Position numbers and translations under genes: made by a program. Source: Clostridia bacterium (lineage in GTDB: Bacteria; Bacillota; Clostridia; Oscillospirales; Acutalibacteraceae). From it: 64,000 nucleotides of DNA. The notes under the pieces were generated by a model that saw only the letters and a list, made by a program, of their open reading frames with translations, was not told the origin of the DNA and ran no database searches. The stretch spans positions 62,001 to 126,000 of the forward strand of contig JAFWAC010000025.1 in the NCBI GenBank assembly GCA_017507805.1, in the 5' to 3' direction. Within the stretch, counting starts at the first letter, position 1; every line of letters starts with the position of its first letter. Below, in pieces: positions 6,981-16,650 of this stretch.

Positions 6981-8984
6981 ATGATTTATAAAAGACTTTC
7001 GCTCACCTTTGAAAGCTCGTGGGTTCTCAGTAAAAAGGATGATGATGTTTTACCCGTTGAGGCACTTTTGGCGGCTTTGGGTAAAGCCTTCAATATTAAG
7101 GTTATAAACTCCAATCTTACAGAGTGCGATGTCATTATTCAGCAAGACGGGCTTAAGGTAGCGACAATTCACGAATTTTTGAATGATTTTTTAAGAGCTA
7201 ATTATTCAATTGATATTTCAAGCGAAAATGTTGAGTTTTTTATTTCTAATTACGATGAAAAGGAGCAGGAGCTTGCAAAGCCTGTTGCCCAAAAACAAGA
7301 AACCGTAATTGAGGATGAAGAAGCAAAGGCAGAAAAGGTGCTGAAAAAAATCAATGCACTTATAGGCGCGGCGGAATTTAAGAAGCTTTGTAATGAAATT
7401 GCCCAAATGGCACCGAGTATTATTAAATACAAGACACTTGATGTTTTTACCCATCAAAGCTATCTTTTCTCGATTAATCCCGGTAACGGACTTTCTACCT
7501 GCCTTTGCCTTTTTGCAGAGCTGATTGAGGCTTTGGGATTGTTTAGCTTTGACGGAACAAAAAAGGTTGTTGTGGATAAAATTGCACCGCCTAACACTAA
7601 AGACGGTTCGCGTGACCCATTTGCAAATGTGGTATCGCATTTGCAGAGATACACATCTAAGGACGGGAAAATTGTTTGTATTGATATAAGCGAGTGGATG
7701 ACCAAAACCAACGAAAAGGAGTTCAGGGATTTCCTTTCGCTTCTTAATGAATATATGGGTAAAAATATAATCATTTTCACCATACCCTTTGTTGAAAGAG
7801 AAATACTTAACGGCTTGAAAAAAAGCCTTAACGATATTGTCTTTATCCGCGAAATTTCCTTTGTTCCTTTTGATAATGAGGAGCTTATGCAGTATGCAAA
7901 ATTTGCTTTGGATTGCTATGGCTTCACCTTGGCAGACGATGCTTGGTCTGTTTTTTCTGCAAGAATTGCCGAGGAAAAGAATGACGGCAGATTTTACGGT
8001 ATTAATACTGTAAATAAGGTTGTACGCGAGATGATTTATCTCAAACAGCTTTACAATGTGCAGAATGGCATTGATAACACCTTAATAGCAAGAAATGAAA
8101 TTACCGAGTTGGCAACAAGCTATGATGAGGATGAAAAATCAGGTCTTGAGATGCTGGACGGCTTTGTGGGTATGTCGGCATTAAAGCAGCGCGTTGAGGA
8201 AATTGTGGCTCAGATTGAAATGTCAATGAAAAACAGTGAGCTTGGAATGCCTTGTATACATATGCGTTTTGTCGGCAATCCCGGAACGGGTAAAACCACA
8301 GTAGCGCGTGTAATCGGCAAAATTTTGAAGGAGAGAGGCGTTTTAAGAAACGGCAGCTTCTTTGAATACTCCGGCAGAGATTTTTGTGGAAGATACATTG
8401 GTGAAACCGCCCCTAAAACTGCCGCTATGTGCCGCGATGCCTACGGTTCCGTTTTGTTTATAGACGAGGCTTACACTCTTTATAAGGGAAACGGTATGAG
8501 CAGTGCTGATTACGGCAGAGAGGCAATTGACACCCTTATTGCCGAAATGGAAAATCACCGTTCGGATTTGGTGGTTATAATGGCGGGCTATCCCGATGAA
8601 ATGGACACTCTTATGAAGGGTAATGCCGGCTTGGAGAGCCGTATGCCCTATGTAATTGAGTTCCCCAACTACACAAGAGAGCAGCTTTTTGAAATTTTCA
8701 TGCTTATGACGAGGAAAAGCTTTAAATATCTTGATGGCTTTGAGGAGGCTGTTAAGGATTATTTCCTTTCCTTGCCGGACGCAGTGCTTAACGCAAAGGA
8801 ATTCAGCAACGCGCGTTTTGTAAGAAATCTTTTTGAAAGAACCTGGGGCAAAGCAATTTTGCGCGCTCAAATGAATAAAGAGGATGCATCCGTTTTAATT
8901 AAAGAGGATTTCCTGATGGCAAGCTCCGAAAAGGAATTTAAGAAAATCATGCAAAAACCGAACAAAACATTAGGCTTTGTTTAA
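6981..8984 (+). CDS. CbbX/SpoVK-like AAA+ ATPase with long N-terminal extension
   Basis: The C-terminal part (about residues 390-650) is a typical CbbX/CfqX/SpoVK AAA+ domain: GFVGMSALKQRVEEI, Walker A GNPGTGKT near 433, Walker B VLFIDEAY near 490, a Sensor-1 type MAGYPDEMD and the arginine-rich GLESRMPYVIEFP. About 390 residues precede it; they contain an FINP-type segment and stretches resembling an inactive AAA-like fold (VVDKIAPPN, VCIDISEWM, IIFTIPFVE) but without a Walker A motif. SpoVK acts in Bacillus sporulation; CbbX remodels Rubisco elsewhere. Here the role is unknown. It lies between clpP and a YbjN-like gene, suggesting a chaperone-type function linked to them. The start at 6981 follows GGGGGTAAGAG. 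Confidence 0.85.
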   Translation: MIYKRLSLTFESSWVLSKKDDDVLPVEALLAALGKAFNIKVINSNLTECDVIIQQDGLKVATIHEFLNDFLRANYSIDISSENVEFFISNYDEKEQELAKPVAQKQETVIEDEEAKAEKVLKKINALIGAAEFKKLCNEIAQMAPSIIKYKTLDVFTHQSYLFSINPGNGLSTCLCLFAELIEALGLFSFDGTKKVVVDKIAPPNTKDGSRDPFANVVSHLQRYTSKDGKIVCIDISEWMTKTNEKEFRDFLSLLNEYMGKNIIIFTIPFVEREILNGLKKSLNDIVFIREISFVPFDNEELMQYAKFALDCYGFTLADDAWSVFSARIAEEKNDGRFYGINTVNKVVREMIYLKQLYNVQNGIDNTLIARNEITELATSYDEDEKSGLEMLDGFVGMSALKQRVEEIVAQIEMSMKNSELGMPCIHMRFVGNPGTGKTTVARVIGKILKERGVLRNGSFFEYSGRDFCGRYIGETAPKTAAMCRDAYGSVLFIDEAYTLYKGNGMSSADYGREAIDTLIAEMENHRSDLVVIMAGYPDEMDTLMKGNAGLESRMPYVIEFPNYTREQLFEIFMLMTRKSFKYLDGFEEAVKDYFLSLPDAVLNAKEFSNARFVRNLFERTWGKAILRAQMNKEDASVLIKEDFLMASSEKEFKKIMQKPNKTLGFV

Positions 8985-9012
8985 TGTTTAAATATTAGGA
9001 GGTATTTTTACT

Positions 9013-9501
9013 ATGGCAGACGAAAAAATTATGAAACAGGCGCAATCGGTTTACGAAACCCTTTGCAAAACTCTGACTGCAAGAGATTGGAATTACACAA
9101 GACACGATGATGATTTAACAATCACCTGTGGCGCCAGAGGCGAGGATTTGCCTATGGATATAATTATTGCAGTAAGACCCGGTCCTCAGGTTGTTGCCCT
9201 TTATTCACCGATGCCCTTTAAGATTGCAGAGGATAAAAGGGTGGACGCAGCATTGGCTGTTTGTATTGCTAACTACGGTCTTATTAACGGCACCTTCGAT
9301 TATAACATTGCTGACGGTCAAATCCGTTTCAGAATGGTATCAAGCTACCGTGAAAGTATTCTCGGCGAAGAATTGTTTAACTATATGCTTTTAGTTTCCG
9401 CTAACACAATCGATGATTACAATGATAAATTCCTTATGGTTTCCAAAGGAATGATGACGATTGAGCAGTTCATCGAATCGGAAAAACAGAACAACAGCTG
9501 A
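9013..9501 (+). CDS. YbjN-like domain protein
   Basis: This 162-residue soluble protein resembles the YbjN family, which adopts a type III secretion chaperone-like fold and is often encoded beside AAA+ ATPases. The seen features are an alpha/beta pattern with no membrane segment or signal peptide, and conserved-looking blocks ARDWNYTRHDDD, YSPMPFKI and YGLINGTFDYNI. A strong TTAGGAGG site lies just upstream of the ATG, and the gene follows the AAA+ gene by 28 bp. The family assignment rests on recall of the pattern and is moderate; the function is unknown. A hairpin at 9516 ends the operon. Confidence 0.65.
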   Translation: MADEKIMKQAQSVYETLCKTLTARDWNYTRHDDDLTITCGARGEDLPMDIIIAVRPGPQVVALYSPMPFKIAEDKRVDAALAVCIANYGLINGTFDYNIADGQIRFRMVSSYRESILGEELFNYMLLVSANTIDDYNDKFLMVSKGMMTIEQFIESEKQNNS

Positions 9502-9515
9502 GAGTGAACTTTTTT

Positions 9516-9545
9516 CAAGCGCACCATTCGGTGCGCTTGCTTTAG
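9516..9545 (+). terminator. Hairpin ending the clpP-AAA-YbjN operon
   Basis: A perfect 10-bp GC-rich stem (9516-9525 with 9530-9539) has the loop ATTC. The following T stretch is short and broken (GCTTTAG), so termination may be partial, letting some transcription enter the next gene. Confidence 0.65.
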
Positions 9546-9560
9546 TATGGGGGTCTATAA

Positions 9561-9971
9561 TTGAATATTATTGTTTGCCTTGACGATAAAAACGGTATGC
9601 TTTTTAACAACCGCAGACAAAGCTCTGACAGACTGCTTCGAGAAAGAATTTTTGAAATAACAGCAGGAAAAAGGCTTTGGATGAACGGATATTCCGCAAA
9701 ACAGTTTGAAGATTACGCGAGTGGATTTGTTGCCGATGAATATTTTTTGCAAAAGGCTCAAAAGGGCGATTTCTGCTTTGTGGAAAATTCGGATATTAAT
9801 AGCTTTATGAGTAAGATAGAAAAAATAATTGTCTACCGTTGGAACAAGACATATCCGTCTGACCGCAAATTTCCTGCTGAATTACTTGATGACGAAAACA
9901 AGCAGCCGAATTGCTTTGAATTTGCAGGTCATTCACACGAAAAAATAACAGAGGAGATATATTGTTTATGA
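9561..9971 (+). CDS. Conserved-looking small protein paired with a nuclease gene
   Basis: The 136-residue soluble protein starts with a TTG codon at 9561, seven bases after a GGGGG ribosome site, giving MNIIVCLDDKNGMLFNNRRQ. I recognise the opening MN-I-CLDDKNGM-FN-RRQS-D as recurrent in clostridial proteins sometimes labelled ribonuclease Z, but no metallo-beta-lactamase HxHxDH motif is present, so that label would be wrong. There is no transmembrane segment. Its last codons overlap the start of the secreted nuclease gene (ATGA at 9968-9971), so the pair is translationally coupled. A role linked to the nuclease (inhibitor, regulator) is possible but only inferred from position. Confidence 0.7.
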   Translation: MNIIVCLDDKNGMLFNNRRQSSDRLLRERIFEITAGKRLWMNGYSAKQFEDYASGFVADEYFLQKAQKGDFCFVENSDINSFMSKIEKIIVYRWNKTYPSDRKFPAELLDDENKQPNCFEFAGHSHEKITEEIYCL

Positions 9972-10891
9972 AGCTTAAACTTTTGAAAATTTCTGCACTT
10001 TTATCGGTATTACTATTCCTCTTTTGTGCCTGTAATTCGTCAAATGGCGGTGTTAAAGACGGAACTGTTGAAAATTCAGAAAATTATATAGCCTCTGTAA
10101 ACGATGTTCCCGAATTTGACGATGAACAGCCTTTTGTTGCAATAAGGGATAATATTCCGGAATTTAGCGAGTCGGACTTGACTGCCAAATCTTATGAGTT
10201 TTATTCCGAGCTTGATTCTCTTGGTCGCTGCGGTGTGGTAATGGCTTGTATTGGAATAGATATTATGCCTGATGAGGAGCGCGGAAGTATAGGTCAGGTA
10301 AAGCCCAGCGGTTGGCACACCGTAAAGTATGATATTGTGGACGGTAAATATCTATATAACCGCTGTCACCTGATTGGCTATCAGCTTACGGGCGAGAACG
10401 CAAATAAACAGAACTTGATAACAGGAACCCGCTATCTTAATATGGACGGTATGCTGCCGTTTGAAAATATGGTGGCGGATTATGTCAAGGAAACCGAAAA
10501 TCATGTTGTTTATAGGGTGACGCCGATTTTTGACGGCAACAATCTGGTTGCGAGAGGTGTTCAGCTTGAGGGATATTCTGTGGAGGACGAAGGTGAGGGC
10601 ATTTGCTTTAATGTTTATGCCTATAATAACCAACCGGGAATATTGATTAATTATGCCAATGGAGAAAGCAAGCTTGATGACGGTAAGCCCTATGAGGAAA
10701 AAACAGAGTCTCAAAGCTCTGAAACGCAAGGCAAGCAGACATATATTTTAAATACAAACTCCAAAAAATTCCACAAATCCGATTGCAGATTTGCAATAGA
10801 TATTAAGGAAGGCAATAAAGAGGTATCACAAAAGAGCAGGGAAAGTCTGATAGCAGACGGCTATTCGCCCTGCAAGACATGTAACCCATAA
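9968..10891 (+). CDS. DNA/RNA non-specific endonuclease, predicted lipoprotein
   Basis: The start ATG at 9968 follows AGAGGAGAT and overlaps the previous stop. The N-terminus is a signal peptide (KLKLLKISALLSVLLFLF) ending in FCACNSS, a loose lipobox, so the enzyme is probably anchored outside the membrane. Residues about 75-230 form a NUC/EndA-type beta-beta-alpha-metal nuclease domain with the catalytic-type YNRCHLIGYQL motif (the DRGH-like His), then NKQNLITGTRYLN with the metal-binding Asn and a late FNVYAYNNQPG. A low-complexity linker leads to a C-terminal module with FHKSDC and CKTCNP Cys/His pairs, a likely zinc-binding DNA-contact module seen in similar nucleases. The probable role is degrading external nucleic acid for nutrients. 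Confidence 0.85.
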   Translation: MKLKLLKISALLSVLLFLFCACNSSNGGVKDGTVENSENYIASVNDVPEFDDEQPFVAIRDNIPEFSESDLTAKSYEFYSELDSLGRCGVVMACIGIDIMPDEERGSIGQVKPSGWHTVKYDIVDGKYLYNRCHLIGYQLTGENANKQNLITGTRYLNMDGMLPFENMVADYVKETENHVVYRVTPIFDGNNLVARGVQLEGYSVEDEGEGICFNVYAYNNQPGILINYANGESKLDDGKPYEEKTESQSSETQGKQTYILNTNSKKFHKSDCRFAIDIKEGNKEVSQKSRESLIADGYSPCKTCNP

Positions 10892-10900
10892 ACTTATTGA

Positions 10901-10929
10901 TTGACAAAATTGCTTTAAAAAGCTATAAT
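10901..10929 (+). promoter_or_regulatory. Sigma-A promoter of glnN
   Basis: TTGACA (10901-10906) and TATAAT (10924-10929) are separated by 17 bp. The leader to the TTG start is about 30 nt, too short for a riboswitch. Confidence 0.88.
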
Positions 10930-10967
10930 TAACTATATTATTCTGGTCTGAATACGGAGGTAGTATT

Positions 10968-13055
10968 TTGGAAAAGGTGAGCGAATTATTCGGCATTAAT
11001 GTTTTTAATGATTCGGTTATGAAGGAACGCCTTCCCGAAGAAGTGTATTTGATTCTCAAAAGCACTATTAAAGAGGGCAAGACGATAGACAGCAGTATCG
11101 CAGATACTGTTGCCAATGCTATGAAAGAGTGGGCTATCGAAAAGGGTGCCACTCATTATACCCATTGGTTTCAACCGCTTACCGGTATAACTGCAGAAAA
11201 GCATGACAGCTTCATAAGCCCTACGGATGACGGTCATATTATAATGGAATTTTCAGGCAAGGAGCTTATTAAGGGCGAGCCGGATGCTTCCTCCTTTCCG
11301 TCAGGCGGCTTGCGTGCCACCTTTGAAGCCAGAGGATATACCGCTTGGGACCCTAGCTCCTATGCCTTTATAAAGGATGAAACCCTTTGCATTCCCACAG
11401 CTTTTTGCTCTTATTGCGGTGAAGCACTTGATCAGAAAACCCCCTTGCTTCGCAGTATGGAAGCTATTAATAAGCAGGCCTTGCGAATTATAAAGCTTTT
11501 CGGTCACAATGATGTTAAAAGGGTGAATGTTACTGTCGGTCCCGAACAGGAATATTTTCTTGTTGATAAAAATATGTATGAGAAGCGTCCGGATTTGATT
11601 TTTTGCGGCAGAACTCTCATTGGCTCAATGCCGCCCAAAGGTCAGGAAATGGATGACCATTATTTCGGTGTTTTAAAACCCCGTGTGGCGGCTTTTATGC
11701 GTGAGCTTGATAACGAGCTTTGGAAGCTGGGTGTGCTTGCCAAGACCGAGCATAACGAGGCGGCTCCCGCACAGCATGAGCTGGCACCTATTTTCACTAC
11801 CACCAATATTGCGGCGGACCACAATCAGCTTACAATGGAAATGATGAAAAAAACCGCACTCAAGCACGGTCTTGTTTGCCTTCTCCACGAAAAGCCTTTT
11901 GACGGCGTGAACGGTAGCGGTAAGCATAACAATTGGTCGCTCTCAACCGACACCGGTATAAACTTTTTGAAGCCGGGCAAAAATCCCGATAAAAACCCCT
12001 TGTTTTTGCTCTCCCTTGCGGCGGTTATAAAGGCTGTTGACGAGCATCAGGAGCTTTTGCGTATCTCGGTGGCAACTGCCGGTAACGATCACCGTTTGGG
12101 TGGAAACGAAGCGCCTCCTGCCATTATTTCAATCTTTTTGGGCGAGGAGCTTTTGGGAATACTTGAGGCAATTGAGCAGGGTGTTCACCATGACAGTGTT
12201 AAGGGTATAAAAATGAATATGGGGGCCGATATTATTCCGAGTATCCGCAAGGATAATACCGACCGCAACCGTACCTCACCGTTTGCCTTCACAGGTAATA
12301 AATTTGAGTTCCGTATGTTGGGCTCTGCTTCATCTATATCGGACACAAATGTTATGCTTAATACAATGGTGGCAGAGGTTTTCTCGCAGTTTGCTGAGCG
12401 CTTGGAAGCGGCAATGGATTTTGAAAAGGAAATCAACCTGATAATCAAAGAGGTTATGCAGAAGCATAAGCGAATTTTGTTCAATGGAGACGGCTATTCT
12501 GCAGAATGGCAAATTGAAGCCGAACGGAGAGGACTTTTAAATCTCCCAAGTACAGTAGATGCACTTCCGCTTCTTAAATCCGAGCAAAACATATCTATGT
12601 TTGAACGGCATAAGGTTTTCAGCCGCACAGAAATTAATTCCCGTGTGGATATAATACTTGAAAATTACTGCAAAACCATACACATAGAAGCACTGACGCT
12701 TATTGAAATGATGAACAGAGCAGTAGTTCCCGCAATCACCGCTTACACCGATAAACTTTGCGTAGCTGTGCTTCATAAGAATAATTTGGGCGGAGTTAAT
12801 GCCACTGTGGAAAAAGAGCTCATTGCACGGCTTTCCGCCGCAAATAAAGAGATATATGCTCTTACAGATGAGCTTAAAATAGCGGTTGCAACAGCCGAGA
12901 GGACGGTTGATGTGACCGAAAGGGCAGAGCAGTACCGTAATATCATTTTAAGACTTATGGCGGATATAAGGCATTATACAGACAGTGCTGAGAGCGTTGT
13001 ACCCTCGGAGTATTGGCCTTATCCCAGCTACGGTGAATTACTCTTTAGTATTTAA
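10968..13055 (+). CDS. glnN: Glutamine synthetase type III
   Basis: Type III glutamine synthetases make glutamine from glutamate, ammonia and ATP and are much larger (about 700 residues) than GlnA. The 695-residue product fits. Family marks visible include [11 protein letters not shown] with the metal-binding glutamates, [24 protein letters not shown] with the active-site loop and [14 protein letters not shown], followed by KFEFRMLGS. The gene uses a TTG start at 10968, seven bases after GGAGG, supported by the strong promoter just upstream. It stands alone, ended by a strong bidirectional terminator. Confidence 0.97.
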   Translation: MEKVSELFGINVFNDSVMKERLPEEVYLILKSTIKEGKTIDSSIADTVANAMKEWAIEKGATHYTHWFQPLTGITAEKHDSFISPTDDGHIIMEFSGKELIKGEPDASSFPSGGLRATFEARGYTAWDPSSYAFIKDETLCIPTAFCSYCGEALDQKTPLLRSMEAINKQALRIIKLFGHNDVKRVNVTVGPEQEYFLVDKNMYEKRPDLIFCGRTLIGSMPPKGQEMDDHYFGVLKPRVAAFMRELDNELWKLGVLAKTEHNEAAPAQHELAPIFTTTNIAADHNQLTMEMMKKTALKHGLVCLLHEKPFDGVNGSGKHNNWSLSTDTGINFLKPGKNPDKNPLFLLSLAAVIKAVDEHQELLRISVATAGNDHRLGGNEAPPAIISIFLGEELLGILEAIEQGVHHDSVKGIKMNMGADIIPSIRKDNTDRNRTSPFAFTGNKFEFRMLGSASSISDTNVMLNTMVAEVFSQFAERLEAAMDFEKEINLIIKEVMQKHKRILFNGDGYSAEWQIEAERRGLLNLPSTVDALPLLKSEQNISMFERHKVFSRTEINSRVDIILENYCKTIHIEALTLIEMMNRAVVPAITAYTDKLCVAVLHKNNLGGVNATVEKELIARLSAANKEIYALTDELKIAVATAERTVDVTERAEQYRNIILRLMADIRHYTDSAESVVPSEYWPYPSYGELLFSI

Positions 13056-13061
13056 CCTTAA

Positions 13062-13098
13062 AAAACGAGCCGGACAGTTTGTTTGTCCGGCTCGTTTT
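13062..13098. terminator. Bidirectional terminator between glnN and uronate operon
   Basis: A perfect 15-bp stem (13062-13076 with 13084-13098) has an A run on one side and a T run on the other. It lies 7 bp after the glnN stop and 3 bp after the stop of the convergent minus-strand gene, serving both. Confidence 0.92.
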
Positions 13099-13100
13099 GG

Positions 13101-15059
13101 CTATTTTTTAAGTGTGATACCAACCTGTGAAAGGTCAATATCCGAAAATCCCATTTTGTATGCCGGAGACTCTGCCGGCATTTTGAAATCACCGTTTTCG
13201 GGGTCATTAAGCATTGGGTTTGCAAGTCTCGAATTTTCATCAAGTCCCAATTCTTGCCATTCTTGGAAGGTGTGCTTTAAGAATTTTGGCTCCTTGTCAT
13301 GAAATGCAAAATAAATGTTTTCGTCCCAATAGGTGGAATAGCAATACCAATCCTCCTCATAAAAGAGAGGACCTTTATCCCAAACAACGATGTTTCTGGC
13401 AAAAATTTCTCCGTTTGGTGCAGGCTTGCCGACAGGCGGATCGCCGTAACGGGTTAATTGGAATTTTTCACCGAAGGCAAAAATGTTATTGATTATAATA
13501 TTTCCAAAGCAATTAAAGTTGCTGCCGTATCCACCGGCAGAGGCATTATAGACTATATTATTTTCGATTGTAATACCGGAGCAGCCGTTATCAAGGATTA
13601 TGCCTTCTCCCGCACCCCAATGCTCATTTGAATAAACATTGCGGACATAATTGTTATAAAAGCGTGTTCCCGGTTGTACGCCCAACGCATATAACGCACC
13701 GTGTGTGCCCAAAACTCCCGTACCCAATTCGTGAATAAAGTTATAGGAAATATCATTGTCCCTTGCTCTGCTTAAAGGAAATACCTTCCAATTCCAACCA
13801 ACAGAAATTGCCCATTGAAATGCACCCGAAATATCGTTATGGGTAACTCGGTTATTACTGCTTCTGCCAATCCAGATTGCGGCAGAGCCCAAATAAACAT
13901 TTCCGCCGTCTGTAATAAGGTTTTGAGAAACGGTGTTTCCCTTGGTCTCATCATCATCTTTTTCACAGTCATAGGTAACGCCGATTTTAATAAATCCTGC
14001 ACCTGTGTTGCGGCATATATTACCTACAATTTCATTGCTTTGACAGCGGTCTGACAATTCGATGCCCCAACCGCCCAAGCAGACAAATTCACAATTCTTT
14101 ATCGAGCAATTAACCGCACCGCTACCCTTAATTGCATTAGGTGCGGGTAATTCTGCTTGGGAATAGTTAAAGCCCTCTGCAGGCATATTCCAATCGGTAT
14201 ATGAAAATGTAATGCCCGAAAAATGTAAATTATATATTTTTTCTCCGTTTGCAGGCTCAAGCTTTAAGAGGGTACTGTTTATTGGAATTATAACTTCGGC
14301 TTCAGAAAGGTCGGTGTCGGTATGACAGTAAAGAGTTTCACTGTTTTTATCATAAAACCAGGTTTCGTTTTCGGCAAGTCCCTCGAAAACATTATCAAAA
14401 TAGTAACCGAATGACCAAGCCGTGGGGCGCAAAGTCTCGCCGCTAAGCATAAAAAGATTTCGTTCCTTGTCAACAGAGGTCACACGCATTCGGCTTTCTC
14501 TCCAATATTGAAGGAGAACTAACTCGGCGTTTTCAAAATCAATGTCTGTTACAGTATCATCAGCATTATAGGTAAGTGCACGCTTTGAAAGCAACGCAGC
14601 ATCTGCCGTATAATTAGAGCCCCAAGTGCTGATATCTCCTTCCGGCTTTACAGCTTTGAAAGTTCCGTCACCCAAAGGAAATCGTGCCCTTTTAATTCTT
14701 TTTCCGTTTACGAAAAGCTGTTTGTAATATCCGGTGTCATTATTCGGCCGGCAAAGCTTTGCCTGCCAAATTCCGTCCGTTATTTCCCAACCGTCAACCT
14801 TGATACCGCCGCTGAAAATAACCTTTTCGTTATTGTAGGAGCTGTATGTTACTTTGGCGGTGGGGGAGGTGTCATTTTCGTCAAAGGTTAAAGCATCATA
14901 AAGGTGATAAGTGCCCTCACGCAAATAAACCGTAATATTTTTTTCTCCGGATTTGAGGGCTTCACGCACAGCGGATTTCACCCTTTCTAAAGTAAGAAAG
15001 GGCGCCGAAAAAGAGCCGTTTTGCAGGTCGTTGCCGTTTGTTGATACATAAAATTCCAT
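13101..15059 (-). CDS. GH141-like right-handed parallel beta-helix protein
   Basis: The 652-residue product starts at the ATG at 15059, with GAGGTGA just upstream. The N-terminal block FYVSTNGNDLQNGSFSAPF, then VYLREGTYHL, ISGG-like VIFSGGIKVDGW and KQLFVNGKRIKRARFP match the layout of GH141 proteins (an alpha-L-fucosidase from rhamnogalacturonan-II breakdown and xylanases are known members). The middle and C-terminal parts have many Asn-rich helix rungs (NNRVTHNDI, YNFIHELG, GITIENNIVYNA). No signal peptide is seen, so it would act in the cytoplasm on imported oligosaccharides. It is the last gene of the minus-strand kdu operon. The glycosidase specificity is not predictable; family placement is from pattern memory. 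Confidence 0.72.
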   Translation of the reverse strand: MEFYVSTNGNDLQNGSFSAPFLTLERVKSAVREALKSGEKNITVYLREGTYHLYDALTFDENDTSPTAKVTYSSYNNEKVIFSGGIKVDGWEITDGIWQAKLCRPNNDTGYYKQLFVNGKRIKRARFPLGDGTFKAVKPEGDISTWGSNYTADAALLSKRALTYNADDTVTDIDFENAELVLLQYWRESRMRVTSVDKERNLFMLSGETLRPTAWSFGYYFDNVFEGLAENETWFYDKNSETLYCHTDTDLSEAEVIIPINSTLLKLEPANGEKIYNLHFSGITFSYTDWNMPAEGFNYSQAELPAPNAIKGSGAVNCSIKNCEFVCLGGWGIELSDRCQSNEIVGNICRNTGAGFIKIGVTYDCEKDDDETKGNTVSQNLITDGGNVYLGSAAIWIGRSSNNRVTHNDISGAFQWAISVGWNWKVFPLSRARDNDISYNFIHELGTGVLGTHGALYALGVQPGTRFYNNYVRNVYSNEHWGAGEGIILDNGCSGITIENNIVYNASAGGYGSNFNCFGNIIINNIFAFGEKFQLTRYGDPPVGKPAPNGEIFARNIVVWDKGPLFYEEDWYCYSTYWDENIYFAFHDKEPKFLKHTFQEWQELGLDENSRLANPMLNDPENGDFKMPAESPAYKMGFSDIDLSQVGITLKK

Positions 15060-15069
15060 AATTTTCACC

Positions 15070-15808
15070 TCATAACGCACACATCACAGTGGCGAATATT
15101 ATTAATAACAATGAAATAATTTGATTTACAGTTAATTGTTCTTTAAAAAACAGTTTGGATGCTATCACATTTGCGAACATCAGACAAAGGGAAGTGAATA
15201 AATTGTAAGACAATAGTGAAACAAGCGTTAATAGCGGAACGGTAAAAAGCGCGGAAACATTTGAAACCATATTTACTGCTGTAATATTCAAGGCTTGCTT
15301 AGGGGTGAACATCCTAAATAAAGCTTGGAAAGCGAGCTTGTTTCTAACAAAATAAATTCCTAAAAGACAGGTACAGATTATTAAATTATAAATATTAGTA
15401 TAAAGGAAAAGGCAGTTTTCGCTAAGACTATTGGGGTTGGTTTTGTAAAACCTCAAATATATCGGAACTATGGCATCGGTTGCCTGCAAGGGTGGAAAAT
15501 ATCACCGAACAACAATAGGAAAGTATATATTTTGTTGATATGGTAAGATATTTAAGTGCCATTAATCGGTTTGTCAGGGCATTAATTACGACCAATGAAT
15601 ATCCTATTGAATATAACAAAGTGGTTGAATTAATATAGAAATCGAATTTTTGAAGTAACAGAAAATAAGCGGCACCTAATATTCCTTGCAAAAGATTATA
15701 TCCGATTATATTGTGAGCTACAAGCTTAAGGCTTAATTGAAGCTTTTTTTGAAAAATTGCTGACAGTATATTCAAGAAAAGCAATGCTGTAATCGATGTG
15801 ACAACCAT
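15070..15808 (-). pseudogene. DMT/EamA-type transporter interrupted by a frameshift
   Basis: Two overlapping frames together encode one drug/metabolite-transporter-like protein. The first (start ATG 15808) covers about 108 residues with five hydrophobic segments, up to SVIFSTL. The second frame then continues QATDAIVPIYL with about five further membrane segments to FATVMCAL at 15070. The switch lies near 15485-15492, where skipping one base in CCCTTGCAGG joins the two frames smoothly. A 10-TM EamA protein of about 245 residues results, near the normal size. This is either a recent inactivating indel or an assembly error; a programmed frameshift is less likely as no slippery heptamer is evident. 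It probably imported or exported a product of the uronate operon it lies in. Confidence 0.75.
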
Positions 15809-15847
15809 AACAACAAATAATACTCCTTTTAAACTTTTATACGCTAA

Positions 15848-16639
15848 TTACGGTTGCTTCCCGATGTATGCCAATATTCCGCCGTCTACATATAAAATAT
15901 GTCCGTTCACAAAGTCGGAGGCTTCGGAAGCGAGAAAAACAGCAGGGCCCTCCAAGTCCTCCGGTGTTCCCCAACGGGCGGCAGGTGTTTTTGCAATGAT
16001 AAACTTATCAAACGGGTGCCTTTCGCCGTTTGGTTGGATTTCACGCAAGGGGGCTGTTTGCGGTGTTGCAATGTAACCCGGACCGATGCCGTTACACTGA
16101 ATGTTATATTCGCCATACTCAGAGGCAATGTTACGGGTGAGCATCTTAAGACCGCCCTTTGCTGCCGCGTAAGCGGATACAGTTTCTCTGCCAAGCTCAG
16201 ACATCATAGAGCAGATGTTAATTATTTTGCCGTGGCCCTTTTTAATCATCGAAGGTATTACCGCCTTAGCCATAATAAATGGTGCATTCAGGTCAACATC
16301 AATTACCTGCCTGAATTGGGCGGCAGACATTTCATGCATGGGTATGCGCTTGATAATACCGGCATTGTTTACCAATATATCAATTATGCCTACTTCCTTT
16401 TCAATGGTTGCTATCAGGTCGTTTACGGCATTCTCGTCTGTAACATCGCAGACATAGCCGAAGGCTTTAATTCCTTCTTGCTCGTATGCTTTAATGCCTT
16501 TGCTTACAAGCTCCTCATTAATATCGTTAAAAACAACGGTAGCTCCTGCCTTTGCGTAGGCTTTGGCAATCGCAAAGCCTATACCGTAGGAAGCACCTGT
16601 AACTAATGCGATTTTTCCGGTTAAATCAAATTTAGACAT
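15848..16639 (-). CDS. kduD: SDR oxidoreductase, KduD/gluconate 5-dehydrogenase type
   Basis: The 263-residue short-chain dehydrogenase has the NAD(P)-binding TGASYGIG motif, NNAG, the catalytic Ser-Tyr-Lys (ICSMMS, then YAAAKGG) and the C-terminal VDGG. By sequence it resembles both gluconate 5-dehydrogenase and KduD. Position right after kduI supports KduD: oxidation/reduction between 2,5-diketo-3-deoxygluconate and 2-keto-3-deoxygluconate in breakdown of unsaturated uronates from pectin. It lies 11 bp downstream of kduI on the minus strand with AGGGTGG as ribosome site. Confidence 0.85.
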   Translation of the reverse strand: MSKFDLTGKIALVTGASYGIGFAIAKAYAKAGATVVFNDINEELVSKGIKAYEQEGIKAFGYVCDVTDENAVNDLIATIEKEVGIIDILVNNAGIIKRIPMHEMSAAQFRQVIDVDLNAPFIMAKAVIPSMIKKGHGKIINICSMMSELGRETVSAYAAAKGGLKMLTRNIASEYGEYNIQCNGIGPGYIATPQTAPLREIQPNGERHPFDKFIIAKTPAARWGTPEDLEGPAVFLASEASDFVNGHILYVDGGILAYIGKQP

Positions 16640-16650
16640 ATATTTCCACC

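Noticed and set aside
9561..9971. Ribonuclease Z label for the small protein before the nuclease
   Set aside because: No metallo-beta-lactamase motif and far too short.
15899..16606. 235-residue plus-strand frame opposite kduD
   Set aside because: It is the mirror of a clear SDR gene with intact motifs.
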